DNA of 64,000 bases from CAYJBH01 sp964368625. GTDB lineage: Bacteria; Bacillota; Clostridia; Oscillospirales; Ruminococcaceae. Of this stretch, positions 52,381 through 61,000 are shown one piece after another. Each line of letters opens with the position of its first letter. Position 1 is the stretch's first letter. The position numbers were made by a program, and so were the translations under genes. Location of the stretch: NCBI GenBank assembly GCA_964368625.1, contig CAYJBH010000014.1:3146-67145 (forward strand), in the 5' to 3' direction. The notes beneath the pieces were generated by a model, which searched no databases, was not told the DNA's origin, and saw only the letters and a program-made list of their open reading frames with translations.

Positions 52381-54152
52381 AAAAGGAGTTAATGACCGGC
52401 GATGAGGCGGTGGCAAGAGGTGTCTACGAGGCAGGCGTGCGGGTAGCTGCAGCCTACCCAGGAACACCCAGCACCGAAATTCTCGAAAATATTGCTGAGA
52501 AATACAGTAGCGATATATACTCTCAATGGGCATGTAATGAAAAAGTTGCTTTTGAGATTGCTGTAGGAGCCAGCCTTGGTGGTGCAAGGTCTTTTTGTTC
52601 TTTTAAACATGTTGGAATGAATGTGGCTGCCGACCCCGTATTTAGTATTGCCTATGTTGGTGTAAATGGTGGACTTGTTTTTGTAACAGCAGATGATCCC
52701 GGTTGTCATAGTTCTCAAAATGAGCAGGACAACAGAAATTATGCTCCTCATTCAAGAATAGCAATGTTAGAGCCATCAGATTCTCAAGAGGCAAAGGACT
52801 TCACGATTCTTGCCTATGAGCTTTCTGAAAAGCATGATACCCCTGTTATGTTACGAATGACTACTCGAATATGCCATAGTAAAACCCTAGTTGAGCTTTC
52901 TGAGCGAAATGAAGTTCCGGTTAAAGAGTATGTTCTTAATCCAAAGAAGAATGTAACATTGCCTGCAAACTCAAGAGTTTTGCACACCAGAAGAGAGCAG
53001 GAAATACTTAAGCTAGAAGAGTATGGATACTCTACGCCTCTAAATAGGGTAGAAAAAAATGGTAGCAAGATAGGCATTATAACCTCGGGAATTTGCTACC
53101 AACACTCAAAAGAAGTTTTTGGAGACACTGCCGATTACCTCAAGTTGGGGCTTACATACCCACTTTCAAGCAAGCTTATTTCTGAATTTGCTTCTGCCTA
53201 CGAAACACTATATGTTATTGAAGAAAACGATCCCTACCTCGAAAACGCTGTAAGGGCTTTAGGTTTTACAAACTGCATTGGTAAAAGTAAAATTACAAAA
53301 GAAGGCGAACTTAACGCAAGAATTATACGCAAATCTCTTCTTGGAGAAGCGGTTGAATTTGTTGCCACCGAAGAAGCTATTCCCGCAAGACCTCCTGTTC
53401 TTTGCGCCGGATGTCCTCACCGTGGATATTACTATGCATTATCTAAAATGCGTAACAAATTTGTTTCGGTTGCCGACATAGGTTGTTATACACTCGGAGC
53501 TGTTCCACCACTTAACGGTCTTGATACCTGCCTTTGCATGGGGGGTGGTTTTAGCATGACAATTGGAATGTCGAAGGCTCTTAAGGCACAGGGCGATGCT
53601 CGAAAGCCAATCGGTGTTCTTGGAGATTCAACATTTTTCCACTCCGGAATGACTGGATTGGTTGATATTGTTGCTGCAGAAGCTGACGTTATAGCTGTTA
53701 TTCTTGATAATAGTATCACTGCAATGACGGGACATCAGCTTAATCCTGCAAACAACAAAAATGTTATGGGTGGAGATAAACCAGCTATTGACATTGAAAA
53801 GGTTGTTCGCGCTATAGGTATTAAGGATGAATCTCTACGTGTTGTAGATCCTATAGATCAAACTGCTATGACTGCTGCATTAAAAGATGGCCTTACAGCA
53901 AACGGACCATTTGTTATTATTACGAAACGCCCCTGTGTTCTTATTAAGGAAATTGCAAAAAAGAACGCCGGCATTTCATGCAAGATAAAAGAGGATAAAT
54001 GTGTTGGCTGTAAAGTTTGCATGAAGATGGCTTGTCCTGCTATGGCTTTTGTTGACGGTAAAGCTGTTGTTCAAGATCCAGCCTCATGTACCGGCTGCGG
54101 TCTTTGCATGGAACTTTGTAAATTTGATGCTATAGAAAGGATCGGTGGCTAA
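52377..54152 (+). CDS. iorA: Indolepyruvate ferredoxin oxidoreductase, alpha subunit
   Basis: Oxidatively decarboxylates aryl-pyruvates (from Trp, Phe, Tyr) to aryl-acetyl-CoA, reducing ferredoxin. The 591 residues show MTGDEAVARGVYEAGV, the pyrimidine-binding domain AAYPGTPSTEI, the TPP/Mg region LGDSTFFHSGMTGLV ... ILDNSITAMTG, and a C-terminal 2[4Fe-4S] ferredoxin domain (CVGCKVCMKMACP, CTGCGLCMELC). Normal length. Overlaps the cyclophilin gene by 4 bp. Confidence 0.96.
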   Translation: MKKELMTGDEAVARGVYEAGVRVAAAYPGTPSTEILENIAEKYSSDIYSQWACNEKVAFEIAVGASLGGARSFCSFKHVGMNVAADPVFSIAYVGVNGGLVFVTADDPGCHSSQNEQDNRNYAPHSRIAMLEPSDSQEAKDFTILAYELSEKHDTPVMLRMTTRICHSKTLVELSERNEVPVKEYVLNPKKNVTLPANSRVLHTRREQEILKLEEYGYSTPLNRVEKNGSKIGIITSGICYQHSKEVFGDTADYLKLGLTYPLSSKLISEFASAYETLYVIEENDPYLENAVRALGFTNCIGKSKITKEGELNARIIRKSLLGEAVEFVATEEAIPARPPVLCAGCPHRGYYYALSKMRNKFVSVADIGCYTLGAVPPLNGLDTCLCMGGGFSMTIGMSKALKAQGDARKPIGVLGDSTFFHSGMTGLVDIVAAEADVIAVILDNSITAMTGHQLNPANNKNVMGGDKPAIDIEKVVRAIGIKDESLRVVDPIDQTAMTAALKDGLTANGPFVIITKRPCVLIKEIAKKNAGISCKIKEDKCVGCKVCMKMACPAMAFVDGKAVVQDPASCTGCGLCMELCKFDAIERIGG

Positions 54153-54153
54153 T

Positions 54154-54729
54154 ATGACAAACTCTATATTACTTGTCGGTGTCGGCGGTCAGGGAATAAT
54201 ATTGATAAGTAAATTGCTCGCTGTTGGCCTTATAAATATGGGGCATGATGTTAAAATGAGTGAAATACATGGTATGAGCCAGCGTGGAGGCAGTGTAACA
54301 ACCCAGATAAAATATGGCAAAAAGGTTTACTCTCCAAATATTGCCGAGGGCGATGCCGATATAATAATATCCTTTGAAAAATCTGAAACCGCAAGAGCAC
54401 TTCCTTTTTTAAAGAAAGGCGGAAAAGTTATAACCGACGACCGTGAAATATTACCTATGACGGTTCTTAGCGGTTTTTCAGAGTATCCAAGCGATATATT
54501 AAACGAGATTAAAACCAAGGTGACTAATCTAATGATTATTAAGGCTGCTGATAAAGCCCAGGAACTAGGAAATATTCGTGCACAAAATATAGTGTTACTA
54601 GGTTCACTTGTTAAGGTTTTAGGTCTTGAAGGTCCGGATTGGAAACAGATAATTTCGGATATGCTACCCGCTAAACTTGTTCCTATGAATATTGCCGCAT
54701 TTGATGCCGGCTATAAAATGGCCGAATAA
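54154..54729 (+). CDS. iorB: Indolepyruvate ferredoxin oxidoreductase, beta subunit
   Basis: Gamma-type domain subunit that pairs with IorA. GVGGQGIILISKLLAVGL, the SEIHGMSQRGGSVTTQ motif and an internal GYSEYP-like segment identify it; 191 residues. I start at the ATG at 54154, with GGTGG five bases upstream; a GTG at 54145 inside iorA is the alternative and would add three residues. Confidence 0.94.
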   Translation: MTNSILLVGVGGQGIILISKLLAVGLINMGHDVKMSEIHGMSQRGGSVTTQIKYGKKVYSPNIAEGDADIIISFEKSETARALPFLKKGGKVITDDREILPMTVLSGFSEYPSDILNEIKTKVTNLMIIKAADKAQELGNIRAQNIVLLGSLVKVLGLEGPDWKQIISDMLPAKLVPMNIAAFDAGYKMAE

Positions 54730-54783
54730 TAATTATCTCTTACGGTCTCTTATGGTATAGAGAATCCGTCACTTTACAAAGGA

Positions 54784-55377
54784 TGTAACCCTCCCAAAAA
54801 GTTATACTTAAAAGTGTAGTAACTCTCGTTACTACATTTTTTGTATATAGCTTGTTATTTCAAATTATACTCTATCTAAACCTTTGTAACTTGAGTATTT
54901 TCGATTTTTTCTTGTTAACACTTTCTAGCTCAAAACCTCTGAACGCTATCTCTATAAATACAGCTATGAGTACAGCTACCATAGATATTATCTTATTTTT
55001 AACATAACAAACTCATTTGCTGTAGTTTTTTCATGGTTAGTAATCCTTACTTTTTCTTTATTCGTTGCTTTGGAATAGGAATGGTTTTCTCTAAAGCAAG
55101 AACAACTTCCAGTGAAATCTTTCTGTTTTCAATATCCAAAATATAATGCTCTTTTGGCCCCTTTGTATGGAATTGCGATTTCGCTTTCTGCTAAAAGTGC
55201 AGTAGTTTCATCTTTAATTTTCACAAAAATAGTATCATCACAAACTAAAAGCACTCCTTCTTTTCCTCTTATGTACAATTGGACTATCTCTTTTTTAAAT
55301 TCATAACTATATTTTGCCATGAAAATACCGACCTCCTAAAGTTAGTTTTTTGGGTCTAACTTTTGGGGGTCGGTACA
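54784..55377 (-). mobile_element. Decayed IS3-family element
   Basis: The right end reads, on the minus strand, TGTACCGACCCCCAAAAG followed by TTAGAC (from 55377), a typical IS3/IS150-type terminal repeat. A degenerate inverted partner, TGTAACCCTCCCAAAAAG then TTATAC, starts at 54784. Between them are only 594 bp, about half of a normal IS3 element, containing the start of orfA and unrelated-looking sequence with stops. No target duplication is obvious. It occupies most of the 745-bp gap between iorB and the esterase gene; the rest of that gap shows nothing recognisable. Confidence 0.75.
55129..55320 (-). pseudogene. IS3 orfA fragment joined to unrelated sequence
   Basis: The first 22 residues (MAKYSYEFKKEIVQLYIRGK) match the start of IS3/IS150 orfA helix-turn-helix proteins and follow AGGAGGTCGG within the element. 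From about residue 23 the sequence no longer resembles a transposase (LLVCDDTIFVKIKDE...) and stops at codon 64. In the next frame a continuation exists to about 55050 (ENRKISLEVVLALEKTIPIP, ending in a basic tail), suggesting a deletion fusion plus a frameshift. Not expected to be functional. Confidence 0.65.
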
Positions 55378-55474
55378 ATACTATCCGTTTTATCTCGCCA
55401 TTTAAATAATAAGAAATATTTCTAATTTCTTGGTAATGCCGAGATATTTTGCTCAACAGTAGGCATAAATTATT

Positions 55475-56248
55475 TTATAGCATATCGTCTAAAGCTTTAA
55501 TAATATATTCTCTCCAAAAATCCCAGTTGTGTTCGCCCGGGCCCTCTGTGTATCTGTGTATATAACCAATCTCATTCAGGTATTTAGTAAACATTCTGTT
55601 ATCCTCTATCAGATAATCGTCAACGCCACAGGCAATATAAACATCAGGTAGATCTGCACCGGAGTTTATCAGCTCCTCTGCATACTTTCTATAATCAGCA
55701 TCACTATTATCAAGGGTAGCAGGATCACCAAATGTGTCAACACAAAAATCATATGGAAGAATTTGATCCATTCCAGGGTATATTGCTTTTAGCTTATCAA
55801 TAATAAAAGCGGCAGAAAATGCCATAATCCCGCCAAATGTATCGGCAAACTTAAGACCATTTAGCATTGCGCCATAACCTCCCATAGATAGTCCACCTAT
55901 ATATGTATCGTCTCTATCTGAGGATAGGGGAAATGCTCTTCTTGTAAACTCAACCAGCTCAATGCCTATGAAATCACTATAATTTGACATTCGCTTTGGG
56001 TTATTAAGATAAAAGCTGTTTTCACCGGCAGGCATGATAATTGCAATCTTGTGTTTCGCTGAAAGTTCATCAACTGTAGTTTTTTGCAACCAATCCGATT
56101 CATTTCCATGTAAACCATGCAAAAGATAAAGGGTTTTTAACCCGGGTCCATTTTGAACTCCCGCCGTATTTTCAACAGGTATGCAAGCTACGAAAGATAC
56201 ATTTCGTTGAAGAGCGTCTGAAAAAAACTTAACATTAAATACTGCCAT
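55475..56248 (-). CDS. Esterase of the FrmB/EstA type (alpha/beta hydrolase)
   Basis: A 257-residue serine hydrolase. LYLLHGLHGNESDW gives the oxyanion region, GGLSMGGYGAML the nucleophile elbow G-x-S-x-G, and PGEHNWDFWRE the catalytic histidine; VACGVDDYLIEDN supplies the acid. Related proteins are tributyrin/acetyl-xylan esterases or S-formylglutathione hydrolases; no signal peptide, so it acts inside the cell. AGAGG precedes the ATG. Monocistronic by context. Confidence 0.87.
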   Translation of the reverse strand: MAVFNVKFFSDALQRNVSFVACIPVENTAGVQNGPGLKTLYLLHGLHGNESDWLQKTTVDELSAKHKIAIIMPAGENSFYLNNPKRMSNYSDFIGIELVEFTRRAFPLSSDRDDTYIGGLSMGGYGAMLNGLKFADTFGGIMAFSAAFIIDKLKAIYPGMDQILPYDFCVDTFGDPATLDNSDADYRKYAEELINSGADLPDVYIACGVDDYLIEDNRMFTKYLNEIGYIHRYTEGPGEHNWDFWREYIIKALDDML

Positions 56249-56290
56249 AGTTTACCTCTATAAATAAATTGTACTAATTTTACTATAAAT

Positions 56291-56325
56291 AAAAAAATTC
56301 CCGAGCATAATGCTCAGGAATTTTT
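56291..56325 (-). terminator. Terminator of the tRNA-Glu/tRNA-Met unit
   Basis: AATTCC-C-GAGCA (56296-56307) pairs with TGCTC-A-GGAATT (56311-56322) around a TAA loop with one mismatch. On the minus strand it directly follows the CCA end of the tRNA and runs into TTTTTTT. Confidence 0.85.
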
Positions 56326-56401
56326 GGTGGACCTTCGGGGACTTGAACCCAGGACCGACCGGTTATGAGCCGGTTGCTCTAACCAACTGAGCTAAAGGCC
56401 C
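56325..56401 (-). tRNA. tRNA with anticodon CAT (elongator Met or Ile2)
   Basis: A 77-nt cloverleaf with CCA: acceptor GGGCCTT/AAGGTCC (one G-U), D-arm GCTC-AGTTGGTTA-GAGC, anticodon stem ACCGG/CCGGT with loop CTCATAA, T-arm CTGGG-TTCAAGT-CCCCG, discriminator A. The T-stem has a U-C mismatch at its second pair. It lacks initiator features. Elongator Met is the default call, but Ile2 (lysidine-modified by TilS) cannot be excluded. Confidence 0.9.
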
Positions 56402-56411
56402 GCTAAATGCG

Positions 56412-56486
56412 TGGTGACCCGTACGAGAATCGAACTCGTGTTTGCGGCGTGAGAGGCCGCCGTCTTGACCGCTTGACCAACGGGCC
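56412..56486 (-). tRNA. tRNA-Glu (anticodon CTC)
   Basis: A 75-nt cloverleaf with CCA: acceptor GGCCCGT/ACGGGTC, D-arm with GGTCAAGCGGTCAAGAC, anticodon stem GCGGC/GCCGC and loop CTCTCAC (CTC, reads GAG), T-arm ACGAG-TTCGATT-CTCGT. It precedes the CAT tRNA by 10 bp in one transcript. Confidence 0.95.
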
Positions 56487-56505
56487 ACATCCATGACGCT
56501 TTAAT

Positions 56506-56534
56506 ATAATAGCACAGGTATTAGTTTTTGTCAA
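56506..56534 (-). promoter_or_regulatory. Promoter of the tRNA-Glu/tRNA-Met unit
   Basis: On the minus strand TTGACA (56534-56529), 17-bp spacer, TATTAT (56511-56506), 20 bp before tRNA-Glu. Confidence 0.85.
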
Positions 56535-56614
56535 TATGAAACAGATTATTTTTTTGAGTGTTTATTTAAGTTTTAAATAAGAGCACTCCAGTATGAAACG
56601 ATTATATATTTTTA

Positions 56615-56643
56615 TTGCATTTTGTAACGTTATTTGATATAAT
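56615..56643 (+). promoter_or_regulatory. Promoter of lon
   Basis: TTGCAT (56615-56620), 17-bp spacer, TATAAT (56638-56643), 37 bp before the TTG start codon. No CtsR or CIRCE-type heat-shock operator was recognised. Confidence 0.75.
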
Positions 56644-56680
56644 AAAAAATAATGTTTTTTATTTTAACTTGAGGTGAACA

Positions 56681-59119
56681 TTGTCTGAACGCATTAAAAT
56701 TAAGATTGATAAAAATGCTAAGATTACGCAGCTTCCGGCGATAGCATTGCGCGGACTAGTTGTCTTTCCCGGTAATCTTGTACATTTTGAGGTAGGGCGT
56801 GAGCGCTCTATTGCTGCCATAGAATGGGCGATGGAAAATAACAGTCCGATATTTTTAGTAACGCAAAAAGATTTAGAGGTAGAACATCCCGGTAAGGAAG
56901 ACCTATATCAATATGGTGTAGTCTGTGAACTTAAGCAACTTTTACGGGGTAATGAAACCGCTGTTAAAATTTTGGTAGAGGGTAAATTCCGTGCTAAGGT
57001 TTCAACAATTGATCAAACCGGAAAATTCCTACTTGCTAACATAAAATACACTCCATTAAAAAAACATCGTGAAAACCAAGCCGAAGAAGTTGAGGCGTTG
57101 GTTCGTTCTCTTAAAGATACCTTTGAAGAGTATTTAACACTTAATCCAAGATTACCCAAGGATGTTGTATATTCAATATTTACCAGTGAGGATCCGTTAT
57201 TTCTTGCTGATTTTGTTCCGAGTAGTATTTTATTTAAATTTTCCGATAAGCAAGCCTTATTAAATGAAGGAGTTCTTGTTAATCGGTTAACAAAGCTAAT
57301 TTCTTTGTTTAAACGCGAGAATAATATTATCTCAATTGAACAGGAAATTAACGACAAGGTTAGTGATCAGATGGAGAAGAACCAACGCGATTACTACCTA
57401 AGAGAGCAAATGCGAGCAATAACCAGCGAGCTGGATGAGGATGAGAATACTCGCGATGAGGCAGAGAAGTATCGTGAAAAGATAACCGCCTTAAACATGT
57501 CGGATGAGGCTCGTGAAAAGTTATTAAAAGAAGCAGATAGACTAATGAGGATGACTTCATCTTCTCAGGAAGCTGCAGTTATTAGAACATATCTCGATAC
57601 CTGTGTTAATCTACCATTTAATGTTTCAACAGAAGACAACCTGAATCAAAAAAATGCTGAGGATGTTTTAAATGCTGACCATTATGGACTAAAAAAAGTT
57701 AAGGAACGTATCCTTGAAATTCTTGCTGTTCGTAGCCTAGCACCCGAACAAAAGGGGCAAATTCTCTGCTTTGTTGGGCCTCCCGGAGTAGGAAAAACCT
57801 CTATTGCACAGTCTATAGCTCGTGCTATGGGCAGAAAATATGCCAGAATGTCGCTTGGTGGAGTTAGGGATGAAGCCGAAATTAGGGGACATCGCAGAAC
57901 CTATATCGGAGCTATGCCCGGTAAAATTATTAATGCCGTTAATATAGCAAAATCTAAAAACCCACTTATTCTTCTAGATGAAATCGATAAGTTGGCATCA
58001 GATTTTAGAGGTGATCCTGCTGCTGCCCTACTTGAAGCTCTTGACCCTGAACAGAATAAAGAATTTAGAGATCATTATCTTGACATACCTTTCGATCTAT
58101 CTAAGGTACTGTTTGTTACTACTGCAAACTCACTCGATAGAATCCCACGGCCGTTGCTAGATAGAATGGATGTTATTGAACTTTCAAGCTACACAAGAAT
58201 AGAAAAATTTCATATTGCGAAAAATCATCTGTTTAAAAAAGCGTTAGAAGAGACCGGACTTAAAGGAAAAGTAAGATTTAATGATACTGCTTATTATGAG
58301 CTGATTGACTTCTATTCACGTGAGGCAGGAGTTCGTAGCCTTCAGCGTGTTATATCTGAAGTGCTTAGAAAATCGGCACGAAAGATTGCATCCGGAGAAA
58401 AGAAATCTATAACAATAAATGCAAAGCAGGTAGGAGAACTTCTTGGACCACGCCGTGTAAAACCGGGATTTTTTAATAGTAAAAATGAGGTGGGAATCTC
58501 TAACGGACTTGCATGGACATCTGGCGGTGGAGAAATTCTTCCCATTGAGGTTCAGGTAATAGAAGGTGGAACCGGAAAACTAGAGCTTACAGGTTCACTT
58601 GGCGATGTTATGAAGGAATCTGCAAGGCTTGCCATAACTTACGCACGCACTGTTGCAAAGGAATATGGCTATGATGAGGTTAATTTAGCCAAAACGGATA
58701 TACACATTCATGCCCCTGAGGGAGCTATACCAAAGGATGGACCGTCTGCTGGCGTTACTCTGGGGAGTGCTCTTATATCCGCTCTTTCGGGATATCCTGT
58801 ATCTTCGTCTTTTGCAATGACGGGTGAGATAACTCTTCACGGAATTGTTCTTCCCATAGGTGGACTAAAAGAAAAAACCATGGCCGCCTATAAAGAGGGT
58901 GTTAAAAAGGTTATAATTCCAAAGATCAACCTACCCGATTTATATGATGTTGATGAATCTATTAAATCAGAAGTTGAGTTTTTCCCTGTTGATACACTTG
59001 CACAGGTTCTTGATTTAGTTTTAATAAAAACAAAAAAACATGCAAGGAAGGTCGCAAATGTTACTACCGATATCTCGGTTAACACTAATGAATCAACACG
59101 ACCGATAATATCGCAATGA
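56681..59119 (+). CDS. lon: ATP-dependent protease Lon
   Basis: AAA+ serine protease for damaged and regulatory proteins. The 812 residues comprise the N-terminal substrate domain (about 15-210), Walker A GPPGVGKTS, Walker B LILLDEIDK, and the protease domain with the Ser in PKDGPSAGVTLGSAL and Lys in GGLKEKTMAAYKEG. The C-terminus has a 30-residue Thr/Asn-rich tail. The start codon is TTG at 56681 with GAGGTGA upstream. Overlaps engB by 4 bp, the lon-engB pairing usual in Firmicutes. Confidence 0.97.
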   Translation: MSERIKIKIDKNAKITQLPAIALRGLVVFPGNLVHFEVGRERSIAAIEWAMENNSPIFLVTQKDLEVEHPGKEDLYQYGVVCELKQLLRGNETAVKILVEGKFRAKVSTIDQTGKFLLANIKYTPLKKHRENQAEEVEALVRSLKDTFEEYLTLNPRLPKDVVYSIFTSEDPLFLADFVPSSILFKFSDKQALLNEGVLVNRLTKLISLFKRENNIISIEQEINDKVSDQMEKNQRDYYLREQMRAITSELDEDENTRDEAEKYREKITALNMSDEAREKLLKEADRLMRMTSSSQEAAVIRTYLDTCVNLPFNVSTEDNLNQKNAEDVLNADHYGLKKVKERILEILAVRSLAPEQKGQILCFVGPPGVGKTSIAQSIARAMGRKYARMSLGGVRDEAEIRGHRRTYIGAMPGKIINAVNIAKSKNPLILLDEIDKLASDFRGDPAAALLEALDPEQNKEFRDHYLDIPFDLSKVLFVTTANSLDRIPRPLLDRMDVIELSSYTRIEKFHIAKNHLFKKALEETGLKGKVRFNDTAYYELIDFYSREAGVRSLQRVISEVLRKSARKIASGEKKSITINAKQVGELLGPRRVKPGFFNSKNEVGISNGLAWTSGGGEILPIEVQVIEGGTGKLELTGSLGDVMKESARLAITYARTVAKEYGYDEVNLAKTDIHIHAPEGAIPKDGPSAGVTLGSALISALSGYPVSSSFAMTGEITLHGIVLPIGGLKEKTMAAYKEGVKKVIIPKINLPDLYDVDESIKSEVEFFPVDTLAQVLDLVLIKTKKHARKVANVTTDISVNTNESTRPIISQ

Positions 59120-59718
59120 GTAGTTTACAAGGATATTTTTCAAAGGCAGCTTTTTGCCGATCATACGGACTTATAGAGCAGCTTTCTGAATGGGAGAAAC
59201 CTGAGATTGTTTTAAGCGGTAGAAGCAACGTTGGAAAATCATCGCTTCTTAATCGTATGTGCTATCAAAAGGCATTAGCAAGGGAAAGTTCCACTCCTGG
59301 CAAAACTATAACAATTAACTTTTTTTCACTTCCAACTGCGTATATTGTCGATTTGCCGGGCTATGGGTTCGCTAGGCGCAGTGCATCAGAGAAGGAAAGA
59401 TTCGGAAATCTTTGTGAGGGATATGCGCAGCTAAAGGATCGCAGACGTATTTATTTACAGTTGATTGATGCCCGAAGAGGTATTATGCCTGATGATTTAA
59501 CCATGCTGAATTTTTTAGAAGATTCGGGTGAGAGTTACATCTGTGTTGTAACAAAGACAGGTAAACTAAATAAAACAGAGTTTGCATTAAAGCAACGTGA
59601 AATTAGTTTTGATTTATCAGAATATTCATGCAATATAGTTTTTACCGATGCAAAAACATCTGACGGTTACGATTTATTAAGAGAATATGTAAAGGAGTTT
59701 ATAGACGCAAATGATTGA
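59116..59718 (+). CDS. engB: Ribosome-biogenesis GTPase EngB/YsxC with altered G4 motif
   Basis: Small GTPase needed for 50S subunit assembly. The 200 residues show G1 GRSNVGKSS, G2/switch STPGKTITINFF and G3 VDLPGYGFARRS. The G4 motif, usually TKxD or NKxD for guanine recognition, reads TKTG here (Gly149, codon GGT at 59560-59562), so the aspartate that selects guanine is absent; G5 is FTDAKTSDG. Everything else looks intact and the gene overlaps lon and lysA. Either specificity is relaxed or this is a single-base change. Confidence 0.92.
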   Translation: MSSLQGYFSKAAFCRSYGLIEQLSEWEKPEIVLSGRSNVGKSSLLNRMCYQKALARESSTPGKTITINFFSLPTAYIVDLPGYGFARRSASEKERFGNLCEGYAQLKDRRRIYLQLIDARRGIMPDDLTMLNFLEDSGESYICVVTKTGKLNKTEFALKQREISFDLSEYSCNIVFTDAKTSDGYDLLREYVKEFIDAND

Positions 59719-61000
59719 AAATTATCTTGAAGTTAAGGATGGAAGACTTTATTTCGACGGTGCCGACGTTACCGCCGTTGCTAAAGAATATGGCACACCA
59801 CTGTTTTTGTTTAGCAAAAATAAGCTTGTAGAAAATATTAATGCTTTTATAGACGCCTTTGATAAATATTACCCTGAAGGTGTTGTTCAATATGCAGGAA
59901 AAGCCTTTTGTTGCAAAGAAATATATCGTATTATTAAACCAATGGGATTACAGTCAGATGTAGTTTCAATAGGGGAGATGTATACCGCAATCTCGTCTGG
60001 TTTTGAAGCCTCCAAAATCTATTTTCATGGCAACAATAAAACTGTTGATGACATCAGCTATGCTATGCAACAGGATATTGGCTGCTTTGTAGCCGATAAT
60101 ATGATAGAGTTAGAGCTACTTGCAGATATGTCTGCCGCTGCTAAAAAGAAGATTAATGTAATGCTTAGAATTAAGCCTGAGGTAGATGCTCATACACATG
60201 AATATATACAGACTGGTAAGCTTGATTCTAAATTCGGTCTTGCACTTACAGGAGGGGAGGCTGATCGTGCCTTTAATTATGTAGTAGCCGCTCCCTATCT
60301 AAATCTTCTCGGAGTTCATTGCCATATCGGTTCGCAGATTTTTGAAACCGAGCCATTTATCTTGGCAGCAATAAGACTTCTTGAATTTGCCAATGAGATG
60401 CGAGACAAAACAGGTTATGCAATATCCGAACTTAATCTCGGTGGTGGCTTTGGAATAAGATATACCGGTGATGATAGCCCAAAACCACAGGAAGAATATA
60501 TAAAGTTATTATCAAAAGCTATAAAAGATTTTTGCGATAAAAACAAATTTCCACTACCTAAGCTAATAATCGAACCCGGTCGCTCTATTGTTGGTGATAC
60601 CTGCATGACCTTATATACGGTAGGGGGGATTAAAGAAATAGAGGGCGTTAGATCTTATGTTTCCATCGATGGCGGTATGGCGGATAACCCTCGCTTTGCA
60701 CTATATCAAAGTGTTTATGATTTCCGTATAGCTAATCATGCAAGTAGCCCTGCTGATTACATTTGTACAGTTGCAGGACGATGCTGTGAAAGTGGGGATC
60801 TTCTTGGCAAAGATGTGTTAATCGCAAAACCATCAGTTGGTGACACCCTTGCAGTTCTTTGCACCGGAGCTTATAATTACTCCATGGCTAGCAACTACAA
60901 TCGTTTACAGAAGCCTGCGGTAGTTATTATTGAAGATGGAAAAACAAGGGTAATTGTTCGTAGACAAACACTTGAGGATTTAGTTAAGGAAGATATTTAA
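59711..61000 (+). CDS. lysA: Diaminopimelate decarboxylase
   Basis: PLP enzyme for the last step of lysine synthesis. The 429 residues include the Schiff-base Lys in VQYAGKAFCCKE, LLGVHCHIGSQIF, LNLGGGFGIRY, IEPGRSIVG and the C-terminal CESGDLLGKD and GAYNYSMASNYN motifs. Overlaps engB by 8 bp and the following methyltransferase by one base. It is separate from the asd-dapA-dapB operon at 19-22 kb. Confidence 0.96.
   Translation: MIENYLEVKDGRLYFDGADVTAVAKEYGTPLFLFSKNKLVENINAFIDAFDKYYPEGVVQYAGKAFCCKEIYRIIKPMGLQSDVVSIGEMYTAISSGFEASKIYFHGNNKTVDDISYAMQQDIGCFVADNMIELELLADMSAAAKKKINVMLRIKPEVDAHTHEYIQTGKLDSKFGLALTGGEADRAFNYVVAAPYLNLLGVHCHIGSQIFETEPFILAAIRLLEFANEMRDKTGYAISELNLGGGFGIRYTGDDSPKPQEEYIKLLSKAIKDFCDKNKFPLPKLIIEPGRSIVGDTCMTLYTVGGIKEIEGVRSYVSIDGGMADNPRFALYQSVYDFRIANHASSPADYICTVAGRCCESGDLLGKDVLIAKPSVGDTLAVLCTGAYNYSMASNYNRLQKPAVVIIEDGKTRVIVRRQTLEDLVKEDI

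Noticed and set aside
54735..54775. Hairpin after iorB as a terminator
   Set aside because: The ACGG/CCGT and CTCT/AGAG pairs are interrupted and no U-tract follows.
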